A stretch of 55,266 nt of DNA. Source: Shewanella sp. HN-41. GTDB lineage: Bacteria; Pseudomonadota; Gammaproteobacteria; Enterobacterales; Shewanellaceae. The notes under the pieces were generated by a model. That model ran no database searches. It had not been told where the DNA came from and worked only from the letters and a program-made list of their open reading frames with translations. Of the stretch, positions 28,878-38,047 are shown one piece after another. Location of the stretch: assembly GCF_000217915.1 (NCBI RefSeq), contig NZ_AFOZ01000024.1:1-55266 (forward strand). Reading direction: 5' to 3'. The position numbers were made by a program, and so were the translations under genes. Each line of letters starts with the position of its first letter. Positions within the stretch are counted from its first letter, which is position 1.

Positions 28878-30227
28878 ATGACTTCAAGTGTTTGGCAAGA
28901 ACGCCGCCATGGTGAAGATAAACAAAGGCGCAACGATCACCGCAGCCCTTACCAAAGGGACAGGGCACGTATCCTCCACTCCGCCGCCTTTCGTCGCCTG
29001 CAAGCAAAAACCCAAGTGCTGGGCGTGGGAATGAATGACTTCTATCGCACTCGGTTAACTCACTCACTCGAAGTTTCACAAATTGGTACGGGTATCGCTG
29101 CCCAATTAATCCGTAAATATCCTGAGCATAAACAGCTATTAGACTCCATGAGCCTGCTGGAATCCTTATGTCTTGCCCACGATATTGGCCATCCGCCCTT
29201 TGGCCACGGTGGTGAAGTGGCATTGAATTACATGATGCGCGATCACGGAGGCTTCGAAGGCAATGGTCAAACCTTTCGTATTTTATCTAAGCTTGAACCC
29301 TACACCTTAGATTTTGGAATGAATCTCTGTCGCCGCACTATGCTGGGGATTTTGAAGTACCCCGCGCCGCGTTCACAACTATTTATTCCATGTGAGCATA
29401 CTGCAATCACCAGCCACAGACAGCTTAAACCGTCACAATGGCCGCCCGTGAAGGGCATATTCGACGATGATAATGACATTTTTGCCTGGGTGCTTGACCC
29501 CTTATCAGAGTCGGATAGAACGCGTTTTACTTCGGCGCAGCAAAGCACTCATCCGGCCCTGCACCACTATCCTCACCTGAGAACCCAGTTTAAATCCTTC
29601 GATTGCTCGATTATGGAATTGGCGGATGATATCGCCTATGCAGTACATGATCTTGAAGATGCCATCGTTATGGGAATAGTCACATCATCCCAATGGCAGC
29701 AGGATGTTGCCCCGGCACTGACCCACAGCAATGATGCTTGGATTAGGCAAGAGTTAGCCGATATCGGCAAAAAACTGTTTTCCCATGAGCATCATCTACG
29801 TAAGGATGCCATAGGCACTTTGGTCAATGGTTTTGTCACGGCTATTATCATTACAGAAGATCCCGCTTTCGAAGAGCCTTTGCTACGCTTTAATGCCAAC
29901 CTTGAACCCGAATTTGCCATTGCACTCAATGTACTCAAGCAATTGGTGTATAAATATGTAATTCGTAAGCCCGAAATGCAAATGCTCGAATACAAAGGGC
30001 AACAGATTGTGATGGGATTATTTGAGGCTTTTGCTTCCGATCCCGAACGTTTATTGCCACTGAACACCCAGGAGCGTTGGCGAGAAAGCGTGCAGTTGGG
30101 CTTAAACAGTCATAGGGTATTAGCCGACTATATTTCAGGAATGACGGATGAATTTGCGGGGCGATTATATCAGCAGTTATTTAGCCCCAAGGCGGGTTCG
30201 AATATTGAGTTGAGCAAGGAAATGTAA
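28878..30227 (+). CDS. dgt: dGTP triphosphohydrolase-like HD protein
   Basis: A 449-residue HD-domain protein of the deoxyguanosinetriphosphate triphosphohydrolase-like group. The metal motifs are [29 protein letters not shown] and [37 protein letters not shown] at about 27-47 is the usual N-terminal signature. Family members remove triphosphate from dNTPs and can shape nucleotide pools or limit phage growth; the exact substrate is not visible. TAGGAA precedes the ATG. Confidence 0.88.
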   Translation: MTSSVWQERRHGEDKQRRNDHRSPYQRDRARILHSAAFRRLQAKTQVLGVGMNDFYRTRLTHSLEVSQIGTGIAAQLIRKYPEHKQLLDSMSLLESLCLAHDIGHPPFGHGGEVALNYMMRDHGGFEGNGQTFRILSKLEPYTLDFGMNLCRRTMLGILKYPAPRSQLFIPCEHTAITSHRQLKPSQWPPVKGIFDDDNDIFAWVLDPLSESDRTRFTSAQQSTHPALHHYPHLRTQFKSFDCSIMELADDIAYAVHDLEDAIVMGIVTSSQWQQDVAPALTHSNDAWIRQELADIGKKLFSHEHHLRKDAIGTLVNGFVTAIIITEDPAFEEPLLRFNANLEPEFAIALNVLKQLVYKYVIRKPEMQMLEYKGQQIVMGLFEAFASDPERLLPLNTQERWRESVQLGLNSHRVLADYISGMTDEFAGRLYQQLFSPKAGSNIELSKEM

Positions 30228-30349
30228 GCCAAAGATATTGAACTGTCCAATTTGTCCATAACGGCCAGACAATTCGTAAAAGTCTGAGCTTCTATAAAAG
30301 TCAGGCCGCTAGTACAGCGAATCTTTATCAACGGGCTAATATGAAGCAT

Positions 30350-30380
30350 AAAAAACCACCTTGCGGTGGTTTTTTATTTT
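30350..30380. terminator. Bidirectional terminator between dgt and eda
   Basis: The stem AAAAAACCACC/GGTGGTTTTTT with a TTGC loop has T tracts on both strands and separates the convergent genes. Confidence 0.88.
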
Positions 30381-30395
30381 ATCGCTATCAAATGT

Positions 30396-31037
30396 TTATA
30401 AAGCGCCGATGGCATCTTTACAAAGCTGAGTAATACGGTCCCAATCACCCTGCTCCATTGCATCCGTTGGTGCTATCCAGCTCCCGCCAATACAATCGAC
30501 ATTTTTCAGTGCTAAATAATCTTTATAACTGCTCGGTGTAATGCCACCTGTTGGGCAGAAGCGAATATCCGCTAATGGGCCCGAAAAGGCTTTCAGTGCA
30601 TCGACGCCACCCGAGGCTTCCGCCGGGAAGAATTTAAAGTGGGTGTAACCGAGTGCCATTCCGGCCATCACCTCAGAAATACTGGCAACACCTGGAATTA
30701 AAGGGATTGGCCCCTGCATACCCGCTTTAAGCAATTCAACCGTAGCCCCCGGTGTGATAATAAACTGCGCGCCAGCGGCAATGGCTTGCTCGAGCTGGGC
30801 CTCATTTAAGATAGTACCCGCGCCGACTAAGGCTTCTGGCACTTCCTTAGCAATTTTAGTGATGGCTTCAAGGGCACATGAGGTGCGTAAAGTAACCTCT
30901 AACACACTGATCCCGCCTGCAACCAGTGCTTTGGCGAGTGGTACTGCATGCTCTATTTTGTTAATCACCATAACAGGAACAATAGGGCTGCGTTTAAAAA
31001 TATCTTGCGGTTGTAATGACCAGTTATTCTCAAGCAT
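30396..31037 (-). CDS. eda: 2-keto-3-deoxy-6-phosphogluconate aldolase
   Basis: A 213-residue class I aldolase that splits KDPG into pyruvate and glyceraldehyde 3-phosphate, the last step of the Entner-Doudoroff pathway. E48 in LEVTLRT and the Schiff-base lysine K135 in [12 protein letters not shown] are both present, as is the phosphate-binding CPTGGI. It is the last gene of zwf-pgl-edd-eda and follows edd by 20 bases. Confidence 0.96.
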   Translation of the reverse strand: MLENNWSLQPQDIFKRSPIVPVMVINKIEHAVPLAKALVAGGISVLEVTLRTSCALEAITKIAKEVPEALVGAGTILNEAQLEQAIAAGAQFIITPGATVELLKAGMQGPIPLIPGVASISEVMAGMALGYTHFKFFPAEASGGVDALKAFSGPLADIRFCPTGGITPSSYKDYLALKNVDCIGGSWIAPTDAMEQGDWDRITQLCKDAIGAL

Positions 31038-31057
31038 TGCGTTATTCTTCCTTAGTT

Positions 31058-32899
31058 TTAATAAAGTTCATCGATGGCGTTAGTACAGCGCGCACCCGTT
31101 TCAGGACTGCTCAAGTTTGCACGCAGTGCGCTAAATAACTCACGCCCCATGCCATAACGTGAACGATGTAAATTCACCTCACCAACGGCTCTGGCGGCAA
31201 GTTCAGTCTCGGACACCAGTAGACTTAATTCACCGGTTATCGCATCGACGCGGATCAAATCGCCATCTTGTACTTTGGCAATCAAACCACCATCAAGGGC
31301 TTCTGGTGTTAAATGAATGGCGGCAGGCACTTTGCCCGATGCACCAGACATACGACCGTCGGTCATCAGTGCCACTTTAAAGCCTTTATCCTGCAACGAG
31401 CCCAAGAGTGGCGTTAGCTTATGCAGCTCAGGCATACCATTGGCTTTGGGACCTTGTCCTTTAACCACAACAACACAGTCCCTGTCTAAAGCACCGGCTT
31501 TAAATAACGCGTCAAGTTTGTTTTGATCGTCAATCACTACCGCGGGCGCTTCCACCACCCTGTGTTGGGCTTGAACCGCAGAGACTTTAATCACGGCGCG
31601 GCCCAAGTTACCCTTTAGCAGCTTTAAGCCACCGTTATTTTGGAAAGGTGAAGCTACAGACGTTAATACTTCAGCATCTAAACTCACCGTTGGCCCATCG
31701 ACCCAACGCAGCTCACCATCGAGCAGTCTTGGCTCTTGGGTGTAACGGTGAAGGCCAAAGCCCGCCACGGTATTTACATCTTCGTGCAGTAAGCCTGCAT
31801 CGAGCAATTCTTTAATTAAGAACGCCATACCACCTGCAGCGTGGAAATGGTTAATGTCTGCGTGGCCATTTGGGTACACTCGAGCTAGCAATGGCACTGC
31901 ATCGGATAATTCGGAAAAATCATCCCAGTTAACGATGATGCCCGCCGCACGTGCTGCAGCGACTATATGCATAGTCAGGTTTGTTGAACCACCCGTAGCC
32001 AACAGCGCTACTATGCCATTGACGACGGATTTTTCATTAACAATTTCACCGATGGGGCTGTATTGACTGCCCATTTCGGTTAAACGGCACACCTGTTTGG
32101 CCGCCATTCTGTTTAAGGCTTCGCGCAGTGGGTCATCTGGATTCACAAAGGATGAGCCAGGTAATTGCAGGCCCATCACTTCAAGCATCAGCTGATTTGA
32201 GTTCGCCGTACCGTAGAAAGTACAAGTCCCCGCACTGTGGTAAGACTGAGCTTCGGCTTCAAGTAACTGTGCACGGTCCACTTTACCTTGGGCAAATTGC
32301 TGGCGAATGCGGGCCTTTTCTTTGTTTGGGATCCCGGATTTCATTGGGCCGGCCGGTACAAACAACATAGGTAAGTGACCGAAACTTAAGGCACCAATTA
32401 ATAGACCGGGCACAATCTTGTCGCAGATACCGAGCAGTAAGGCACCATCAAACATATTGTGGGATAAGCCCACCGCCGTTGCCATGGCAATCACTTCGCG
32501 GCTCAATAGGCTCAATTCCATGCCGGGTTGACCTTGGGTCACACCGTCACACATCGCAGGAACACCACCCGCCACCTGTGCTACACTGCCGACTTCCTGA
32601 CAGGCTTTTTTCAGCAGTTCAGGATAGCTTTCATAGGGTTGGTGTGCAGATAACATATCGTTAAATGCCGTGATTATGCCGATGTTCGCCTTAGTCAGCT
32701 GACGCAAGGCATTTTTATCATCTGGATTACAGGCGGCAAAACCGTGGGCTAAGTTACCGCAACTTAAGGAGCTGCGATGTACCCCATGGTTACGGGCATC
32801 GTTCAATGCGGCAAGATAAGCTGCGCGTGACGCTTTGCTACGGACAATAATTCTGTCGGTAACAGCTTGAACTACTGAGTGCATGATTACTGAGTGCAT
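31058..32899 (-). CDS. edd: 6-phosphogluconate dehydratase
   Basis: A 613-residue iron-sulfur dehydratase (IlvD/Edd family) that converts 6-phosphogluconate to KDPG. Cluster-related segments are [26 protein letters not shown] and [11 protein letters not shown]; the C-terminal [17 protein letters not shown] is characteristic. The N terminus contains a duplicated block: ATGCACTCAGTA occurs at 32899-32888 and again at 32884-32873, giving [10 protein letters not shown]. The site AAGGAG is well spaced for the first ATG, so I keep it. It lies 9 bases after pgl. Confidence 0.95.
   Translation of the reverse strand: MHSVIMHSVVQAVTDRIIVRSKASRAAYLAALNDARNHGVHRSSLSCGNLAHGFAACNPDDKNALRQLTKANIGIITAFNDMLSAHQPYESYPELLKKACQEVGSVAQVAGGVPAMCDGVTQGQPGMELSLLSREVIAMATAVGLSHNMFDGALLLGICDKIVPGLLIGALSFGHLPMLFVPAGPMKSGIPNKEKARIRQQFAQGKVDRAQLLEAEAQSYHSAGTCTFYGTANSNQLMLEVMGLQLPGSSFVNPDDPLREALNRMAAKQVCRLTEMGSQYSPIGEIVNEKSVVNGIVALLATGGSTNLTMHIVAAARAAGIIVNWDDFSELSDAVPLLARVYPNGHADINHFHAAGGMAFLIKELLDAGLLHEDVNTVAGFGLHRYTQEPRLLDGELRWVDGPTVSLDAEVLTSVASPFQNNGGLKLLKGNLGRAVIKVSAVQAQHRVVEAPAVVIDDQNKLDALFKAGALDRDCVVVVKGQGPKANGMPELHKLTPLLGSLQDKGFKVALMTDGRMSGASGKVPAAIHLTPEALDGGLIAKVQDGDLIRVDAITGELSLLVSETELAARAVGEVNLHRSRYGMGRELFSALRANLSSPETGARCTNAIDELY
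32873..32899 (-). repeat. In-frame 15-base duplication of the edd start
   Basis: Two copies of ATGCACTCAGTA start 15 bases apart (32899 and 32884), so edd has two in-frame ATG codons in identical context. Only the first is spaced correctly behind AAGGAG. Confidence 0.85.
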
Positions 32900-32908
32900 T
32901 GTGACTCC

Positions 32909-33607
32909 TTAAGCGCTCCAGAACACATCAACGGGCGTTTTACGCTGCGCGAGTACGGCTCTGATAGGCATAGCATTAACATCATCATTTTCTAAAGCTT
33001 GACGATATACGGATAATTTCTGTTCCCCGACCAAATGCAGATAAATTTGTCTGCTATTGAGAATTGCACTTTTGGACAGGGTGATCCTGCCGTGGGGAGC
33101 CGTTGTCGGGTTAGTTGCCACACACAGCGCCTGTGTCGATAACGCTTCGTTAAGTTCCGCACTGCAGGGAAACCATGAACAGGTATGGCCATCGTTCCCC
33201 ATACCCAGTACGACCACATCGAAGGGACGCGGAAAGTTTGACAATAATTCTGCTGTCATATCGGCCCCCGCTTCTGCGGTCGCGAACATATTTTTCAAAC
33301 CGCGGAATTTGGCATTGGCCGCTCGATTTTGCAGCAGATGTTCACGCACCAGTCGTTCGTTGGACGCACTGTCTTCGACATCGACCCAGCGCTCATCGGC
33401 AAGTGTGATGTAAACATCGCTCCAGTCAATCGACTGCATACTGAGCAATTCGAATAGCTTAAGTGGTGTTGAGCCACCGGAAACCACCAGACTCGCTTTA
33501 CCGCGAACATCGACGGCTTCCTGCAACTGACTCGCAATCTTGTTCGCCAGCTGTTGCTCAAGCGCGACAGGGGTATCAAAGGATTTAAATACGGTTTCTT
33601 TTATCAT
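32909..33607 (-). CDS. pgl: 6-phosphogluconolactonase
   Basis: A 232-residue enzyme of the DevB/NagB fold that hydrolyses 6-phosphogluconolactone. SGGSTPLKLFELL (about 43-55), LADERWV and GMGNDGHTCSWFP are the family's substrate-binding stretches. A TTG at 33610 precedes the ATG at 33607; AGGGGGC fits the ATG. It starts 10 bases after zwf and 9 before edd, within the ED operon. Confidence 0.95.
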   Translation of the reverse strand: MIKETVFKSFDTPVALEQQLANKIASQLQEAVDVRGKASLVVSGGSTPLKLFELLSMQSIDWSDVYITLADERWVDVEDSASNERLVREHLLQNRAANAKFRGLKNMFATAEAGADMTAELLSNFPRPFDVVVLGMGNDGHTCSWFPCSAELNEALSTQALCVATNPTTAPHGRITLSKSAILNSRQIYLHLVGEQKLSVYRQALENDDVNAMPIRAVLAQRKTPVDVFWSA

Positions 33608-33616
33608 CAAAGCCCC

Positions 33617-35089
33617 CTATTCATCCCACGAACGACCATCTTTGGTGATCAAAGCAACCGATGCCACTGGCCCCCATGTCCCCGCAGGATAAGGTTTTGG
33701 TTTTTCGTTGCTCTGTTCCCATGATTGGATAATGCCATCGACCCAAGTCCATGCCTGCTCCACTTCATCGCGGCGCACGAACAGTGCTTGGTTACCGAGC
33801 ATAGCTTCGAGCAATAGACGCTCATAGGCATCGGCAATTCGTTCGTTTTTAAAGGTATCCGAGAAACTCAAATCGAGTTTGGTGGTTTGTAAACGCTGCT
33901 TCTGCTCTAGACCTGGCACCTTGTTCATCATCTGGATCTCAACTCCTTCATGGGGCTGCAGACGAATCGTCAACTTATTTGGTGGCAGATTACGATAGCT
34001 TGAGCGGTACAAGTTATGGGGTGGATTTTTAAAATACACCACAATTTCAGAACTCTTAAACGGCATGCGTTTACCGCTACGTAAATAGAAAGGCACCCCA
34101 GCCCAGCGCCAGTTGTCGATATCGACCCGCAGCGCCACAAAGGTCTCAGTGTGAGACTGTAGATTAGCGCCCTCTTCCTCTAAATAGCCTGGGACAGGGC
34201 TACCCTTCAAGAAACCGGCGCTATACTGACCGCGTACGGTATTTTCATACACATTGTCAGCATTGATGGGGCGCAGTGATTTAAGCACTTTCACTTTTTC
34301 ATCGCGGATACTGTCGGCGTCTAAGTTCACGGGCGGATCCATGGCAACCAGTGTCAGCACTTGCAGTAAATGGTTTTGGATCATGTCACGCATTTGACCC
34401 GCTTTATCGAAATAACCCCAGCGGCCTTCGATACCGACTTCTTCAGCAACTGTGATCTGGACATGGTCGATCGTGCGGTTATCCCACTTGGAGGCGAACA
34501 AAGAGTTCGCAAAACGCAGCGCAATCAAATTTTGAACGGTTTCTTTACCTAAATAATGGTCGATTCGGTAAACCTGGCGTTCTTTAAAATAGGCGGAAAC
34601 TTGATCGTTGATAACGTGGGAGGATGCTAAATCGGAGCCGATGGGTTTTTCGAGTACCACGCGAGAATCGCTGTGGATAAGGTTTTGTTCATGCAAACAG
34701 CGACAAATCTCACCAAAAATAGCGGGAGGCGTCGCAAAGTAGCTCACCATCACTCGCTCTTCGGGTTTGAGCAAATCATGGAAAGCACTGTAGCCTGCCG
34801 AATCCGTAAAATTAGTGCCGATATAGTGGCAGCGGGACAGAAAGCGTTGGAGTGTTGCTTCGCAAAGGGGTTCTTTGACGAAGGTGTTTAACGCAAGAAT
34901 GACTAACTCTCTAAATTCATCCTGACTAAACTCATCTTTTGCGACACCGATTACTTTCGTATCTTTATCGAGAAGTTCAGCCTTATCTAACTGGTATAAA
35001 GAAGGTAACAACTTGCGTCGTGCCAAGTCGCCTTTAGTACCAAAGAGTACGAAGTCACAAGCTTTGGCGCCTGATGTTGTTTTGCCCAT
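33617..35089 (-). CDS. zwf: Glucose-6-phosphate 1-dehydrogenase
   Basis: A 490-residue enzyme that oxidises glucose 6-phosphate to the lactone with NAD(P). The nucleotide-binding motif is FGTKGDLARRKL (16-27, with the unusual GTKGDL in place of GASGDL), and the substrate site is RIDHYLGKE at 175-183. EKPIGSDL precedes it. It is the first gene of zwf-pgl-edd-eda. A HexR-like palindrome lies 64 bases upstream, so glucose oxidation should respond to KDPG through HexR. Confidence 0.96.
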   Translation of the reverse strand: MGKTTSGAKACDFVLFGTKGDLARRKLLPSLYQLDKAELLDKDTKVIGVAKDEFSQDEFRELVILALNTFVKEPLCEATLQRFLSRCHYIGTNFTDSAGYSAFHDLLKPEERVMVSYFATPPAIFGEICRCLHEQNLIHSDSRVVLEKPIGSDLASSHVINDQVSAYFKERQVYRIDHYLGKETVQNLIALRFANSLFASKWDNRTIDHVQITVAEEVGIEGRWGYFDKAGQMRDMIQNHLLQVLTLVAMDPPVNLDADSIRDEKVKVLKSLRPINADNVYENTVRGQYSAGFLKGSPVPGYLEEEGANLQSHTETFVALRVDIDNWRWAGVPFYLRSGKRMPFKSSEIVVYFKNPPHNLYRSSYRNLPPNKLTIRLQPHEGVEIQMMNKVPGLEQKQRLQTTKLDLSFSDTFKNERIADAYERLLLEAMLGNQALFVRRDEVEQAWTWVDGIIQSWEQSNEKPKPYPAGTWGPVASVALITKDGRSWDE

Positions 35090-35152
35090 TGCGTTACGCT
35101 CTCCTTTGTATGTCGTGTCCCTTCATGCCGATGAAGAAATCCACACTTTTGT

Positions 35153-35167
35153 TGTAATATAACAACA
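35153..35167. promoter_or_regulatory. Predicted HexR operator of the zwf operon
   Basis: TGTAATATAACAACA matches the HexR consensus at 13 of 15 positions. It overlaps a slightly wider inverted repeat TGTTGT/ACAACA (35150-35167). Confidence 0.7.
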
Positions 35168-35361
35168 GAATTTGTTAAATGCATCTATTTTTATCAATAT
35201 TAACATTTTGGTTAACTAGGCACTTAGCGCATAAATCTGATATGCTTTTTGTGCTTAAATTACTGAAGGTAGTAAAATCTTATTTCAAAATTGTACTAAA
35301 AAATTACTACAAAGCAGCGATTTAGTGGTGTAACCATTTTGCTCTGCCCCACTAAACAAAA

Positions 35362-35376
35362 ATAAATAAAATTACA
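35362..35376. promoter_or_regulatory. Possible HexR autoregulatory operator
   Basis: The right half AAAATTACA is a perfect half-site and the 15-mer matches the consensus at 12 positions. It ends 25 bases before the hexR start. Low-complexity AT content makes this one weaker. Confidence 0.45.
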
Positions 35377-35401
35377 TTCTCAATTTAGCGGACGTACGCG
35401 T

Positions 35402-36256
35402 ATGAATACCCTAGAAAAGGTTCAAAAAAGCCTCACCCATTTTAGTAAGTCAGAACGCAAGGTTGCAGAGGTGATCTTAGCATCTCCACAAACAGCGATT
35501 CATTCCAGCATCGCCACACTGGCTAAGATGGCAGATGTCAGTGAACCTACTGTGAATCGTTTCTGTCGCCGCTTAGATACCAAAGGCTTTCCTGATTTTA
35601 AGTTACATCTAGCACAAAGTCTTGCTAACGGTACACCTTATGTGAGCCGACATGTTGAAGAAGATGATTCTCCCGAGTCGTACACGACAAAAATTTTCGA
35701 ATCTTCAATGGCTTCATTAGATACCGCCCGTCAAAGTTTAGATGTTTCAGCCATAAATAAAGCAGTTGATATTCTGACTCAAGCTAAAACCATTTCTTTC
35801 TTTGGCTTAGGCGCTTCCGCCTCTGTGGCCCATGATGCGCAAAATAAATTTTTCCGTTTTAATGTACCTGTCATCTGTTTTGACGATGTTCTGATGCAAC
35901 GCATGAGCTGTATAAACAGCAATGAAGGTGATGTTGTGGTGCTGATTTCTCACACAGGCCGCACTAAGTCATTGATTGAAATAGCACGTTTAGCCAGAGA
36001 AAACGGCGCAGCTGTGATTGGTATTACTGCACGCAACTCACCTTTGTCTATGGAATGTACACTGCCAGTGACAATGGAGGTGCCTGAAGATACCGATATG
36101 TATTTGCCCATGGCCTCGCGTTTAGCCCAATTGGTGACTATAGATGTATTGGCAACGGGTTTTACCTTACGTCGAGGCCCACGTTTCCGTGACAATCTTA
36201 AACGTGTTAAAGAGGTGCTGAAGGAGTCTCGTATCAATAAAGATCCGATACTGTAA
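35402..36256 (+). CDS. hexR: HexR transcriptional regulator (RpiR family)
   Basis: A 284-residue regulator with an N-terminal RpiR-type helix-turn-helix (about 1-77; VSEPTVNRFCRRLDTKGFPDFK is the recognition part) and a C-terminal SIS sugar-phosphate-binding domain (about 120-260; FFGLGASASVAHDAQNKF and VVLISHTGRTKSLIE). In Shewanella HexR controls central carbon genes and senses KDPG. It is divergent from the ED operon and followed by pykA, the conserved arrangement. Candidate operators lie on both sides. Confidence 0.95.
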   Translation: MNTLEKVQKSLTHFSKSERKVAEVILASPQTAIHSSIATLAKMADVSEPTVNRFCRRLDTKGFPDFKLHLAQSLANGTPYVSRHVEEDDSPESYTTKIFESSMASLDTARQSLDVSAINKAVDILTQAKTISFFGLGASASVAHDAQNKFFRFNVPVICFDDVLMQRMSCINSNEGDVVVLISHTGRTKSLIEIARLARENGAAVIGITARNSPLSMECTLPVTMEVPEDTDMYLPMASRLAQLVTIDVLATGFTLRRGPRFRDNLKRVKEVLKESRINKDPIL

Positions 36257-36271
36257 TTCACTTCCTATCCT

Positions 36272-36310
36272 AAAAATGGCTAGTGCAAATCGTCCTTCTA
36301 GCCATTTTTA
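36272..36310 (+). terminator. Terminator of hexR
   Basis: The stem AAAAATGGCTAG/CTAGCCATTTTT has a 14-base loop and lies 16 bases after the stop. pykA therefore probably has its own promoter. Confidence 0.78.
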
Positions 36311-36366
36311 GTGCAAATTTCAGCGATGCCTCACAAATTTGAAACATAACTTTAGATCAATTTGAT

Positions 36367-36381
36367 TGTAACTTTACTACA
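36367..36381. promoter_or_regulatory. Predicted HexR operator upstream of pykA
   Basis: TGTAACTTTACTACA matches the HexR consensus at 13 of 15 positions and lies 60 bases before the pykA ATG. Confidence 0.72.
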
Positions 36382-36441
36382 TAATCTGGAATAGCATGGT
36401 AATATAGTCCCAAGATTTTTTTAACTTTAACGGAGTATCTT

Positions 36442-37881
36442 ATGTTCCGCAGAACCAAAATCGTCACCACCCTTGGCCCCGCCACTGATCGTGATGATAA
36501 TCTACGCCGCATCATCGCGGCAGGTGCAAATGTTGTACGTCTAAACTTTTCCCACGGCTCCCCTGAAGATCACCTAAAGCGCGCAACTCAAGCCCGCGAA
36601 ATAGCAAAAGAGTTAGGTGTTCATGTTGCTATTCTTGGCGACTTACAGGGCCCTAAAATTCGTGTATCTACTTTCAAGGACAACAAAAAGGTCCAATTGA
36701 AATTAGGTCAAGCCTATACCTTAGATGCTGACTTAGCGAAAGGCGAAGGCGACGAGAATCAAGTGGGTATCGACTATAAGCAGTTACCTGACGATGTGAA
36801 TGTCGGTGACATTCTGATGCTAGACGATGGCCGAGTGCAATTACGTGTCGAACGTGTTGAAGGCCGTAAAGTCCACACCACAGTGACAGTTGCTGGTCCT
36901 TTATCTAACAATAAAGGTATTAACAAACAAGGTGGTGGTCTTTCTGCTGCGGCGCTGACGGAAAAAGATAAGGCTGATATTCTTACGGCAGCCATGATCC
37001 AAGTCGATTACTTGGCAGTCTCTTTCCCACGCAGTGGTGCCGATCTCGACTATGCCCGTTCATTAGCACAACAAGCCGGCAGTAATGCGCTTATTGTTGC
37101 CAAAGTTGAACGTGCCGAAGCGGTTGCCAGTGACGAAGCCATGGATGATGTGATCCTCGCTTCTGACGTTGTCATGGTTGCCCGTGGCGATCTTGGGGTT
37201 GAAATCGGTGATGCGGCCCTGGTTGCAGTGCAGAAGAAGCTTATCGCCCGTTCACGTCAATTGAACAAAATCGTCATCACTGCAACGCAGATGATGGAAT
37301 CGATGATTTCAAGCCCAATGCCAACCCGCGCCGAAGTGATGGATGTCGCGAACGCAGTACTCGATGGCACCGACGCCGTGATGTTATCGGCCGAAACGGC
37401 GGCGGGAGATTTCCCTGAAGAAACCGTTAAAGCCATGGCGAACGTGTGTCTAGGCGCCGAATCTCACCCTAGCGTGAAAGTATCTAAGCATAGATTAGAT
37501 GCGCGGTTCACCTCGGTTGAAGAAACCATCGCATTATCGACCATGTACGCGGCAAACCACCTAGAAGGTGTTAAAGCGATTATCGCCTTAACCGAATCGG
37601 GAGCGACACCGAAACTGATGTCGCGCATCAGCTCTTCACTGCCGATCCTAGGTTTATCCCGTCATGCAACGACACTGGCTAAAATGGCGCTGTATCGTGG
37701 TGTATTACCAATTTACTTCGATTCAACTATCTATCCAGCCGATCTATTAGCGCAAAAAGCCTTAGAATCACTGACAGCTGCCGGCTATTTACAAAGCGGA
37801 GATTTAGTCTTAATGACTAAGGGCGACGCAATGGAAACTATCGGTGGCACAAACACTTGTAAAGTGCTGATCGTTGCTTAA
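36442..37881 (+). CDS. pykA: Pyruvate kinase
   Basis: A 479-residue enzyme that converts phosphoenolpyruvate and ADP to pyruvate and [19 protein letters not shown] starts the barrel; [10 protein letters not shown], the catalytic-lysine segment [22 protein letters not shown] and [11 protein letters not shown] with [12 protein letters not shown] are intact. The sequence resembles E. coli PykA more than PykF. GGAGTATCTT precedes the ATG. It lies behind hexR with its own HexR-like site. Confidence 0.96.
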   Translation: MFRRTKIVTTLGPATDRDDNLRRIIAAGANVVRLNFSHGSPEDHLKRATQAREIAKELGVHVAILGDLQGPKIRVSTFKDNKKVQLKLGQAYTLDADLAKGEGDENQVGIDYKQLPDDVNVGDILMLDDGRVQLRVERVEGRKVHTTVTVAGPLSNNKGINKQGGGLSAAALTEKDKADILTAAMIQVDYLAVSFPRSGADLDYARSLAQQAGSNALIVAKVERAEAVASDEAMDDVILASDVVMVARGDLGVEIGDAALVAVQKKLIARSRQLNKIVITATQMMESMISSPMPTRAEVMDVANAVLDGTDAVMLSAETAAGDFPEETVKAMANVCLGAESHPSVKVSKHRLDARFTSVEETIALSTMYAANHLEGVKAIIALTESGATPKLMSRISSSLPILGLSRHATTLAKMALYRGVLPIYFDSTIYPADLLAQKALESLTAAGYLQSGDLVLMTKGDAMETIGGTNTCKVLIVA

Positions 37882-37920
37882 GTTTCTTCTCGTCACTCAA
37901 GCTGACTAGAAACACAGCCA

Positions 37921-37955
37921 ATAAAAAACCACCTGATAAAGGTGGTTTTTTATTT
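37921..37955 (+). terminator. Rho-independent terminator of pykA
   Basis: The stem AAAAAACCACC/GGTGGTTTTTT with a TGATAAA loop is followed by ATTT. Confidence 0.88.
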
Positions 37956-38047
37956 CTTGCATTCAGTGGCAGCGATGTCAGATGAAAATCCAAACGGCTC
38001 AATGGTACAACTTGATTAAACCGCTTGGCTCAAAGTACAGGCCATCA

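Larger units (their letters stand above)
35090..35401. other. Divergent zwf-hexR regulatory region
   Basis: 312 bases holding HexR-like sites near each gene (35153-35167 and 35362-35376). A third looser inverted repeat, TTGTACTA...TTACTACAA at about 35291-35312, may be another weak site. Confidence 0.6.
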
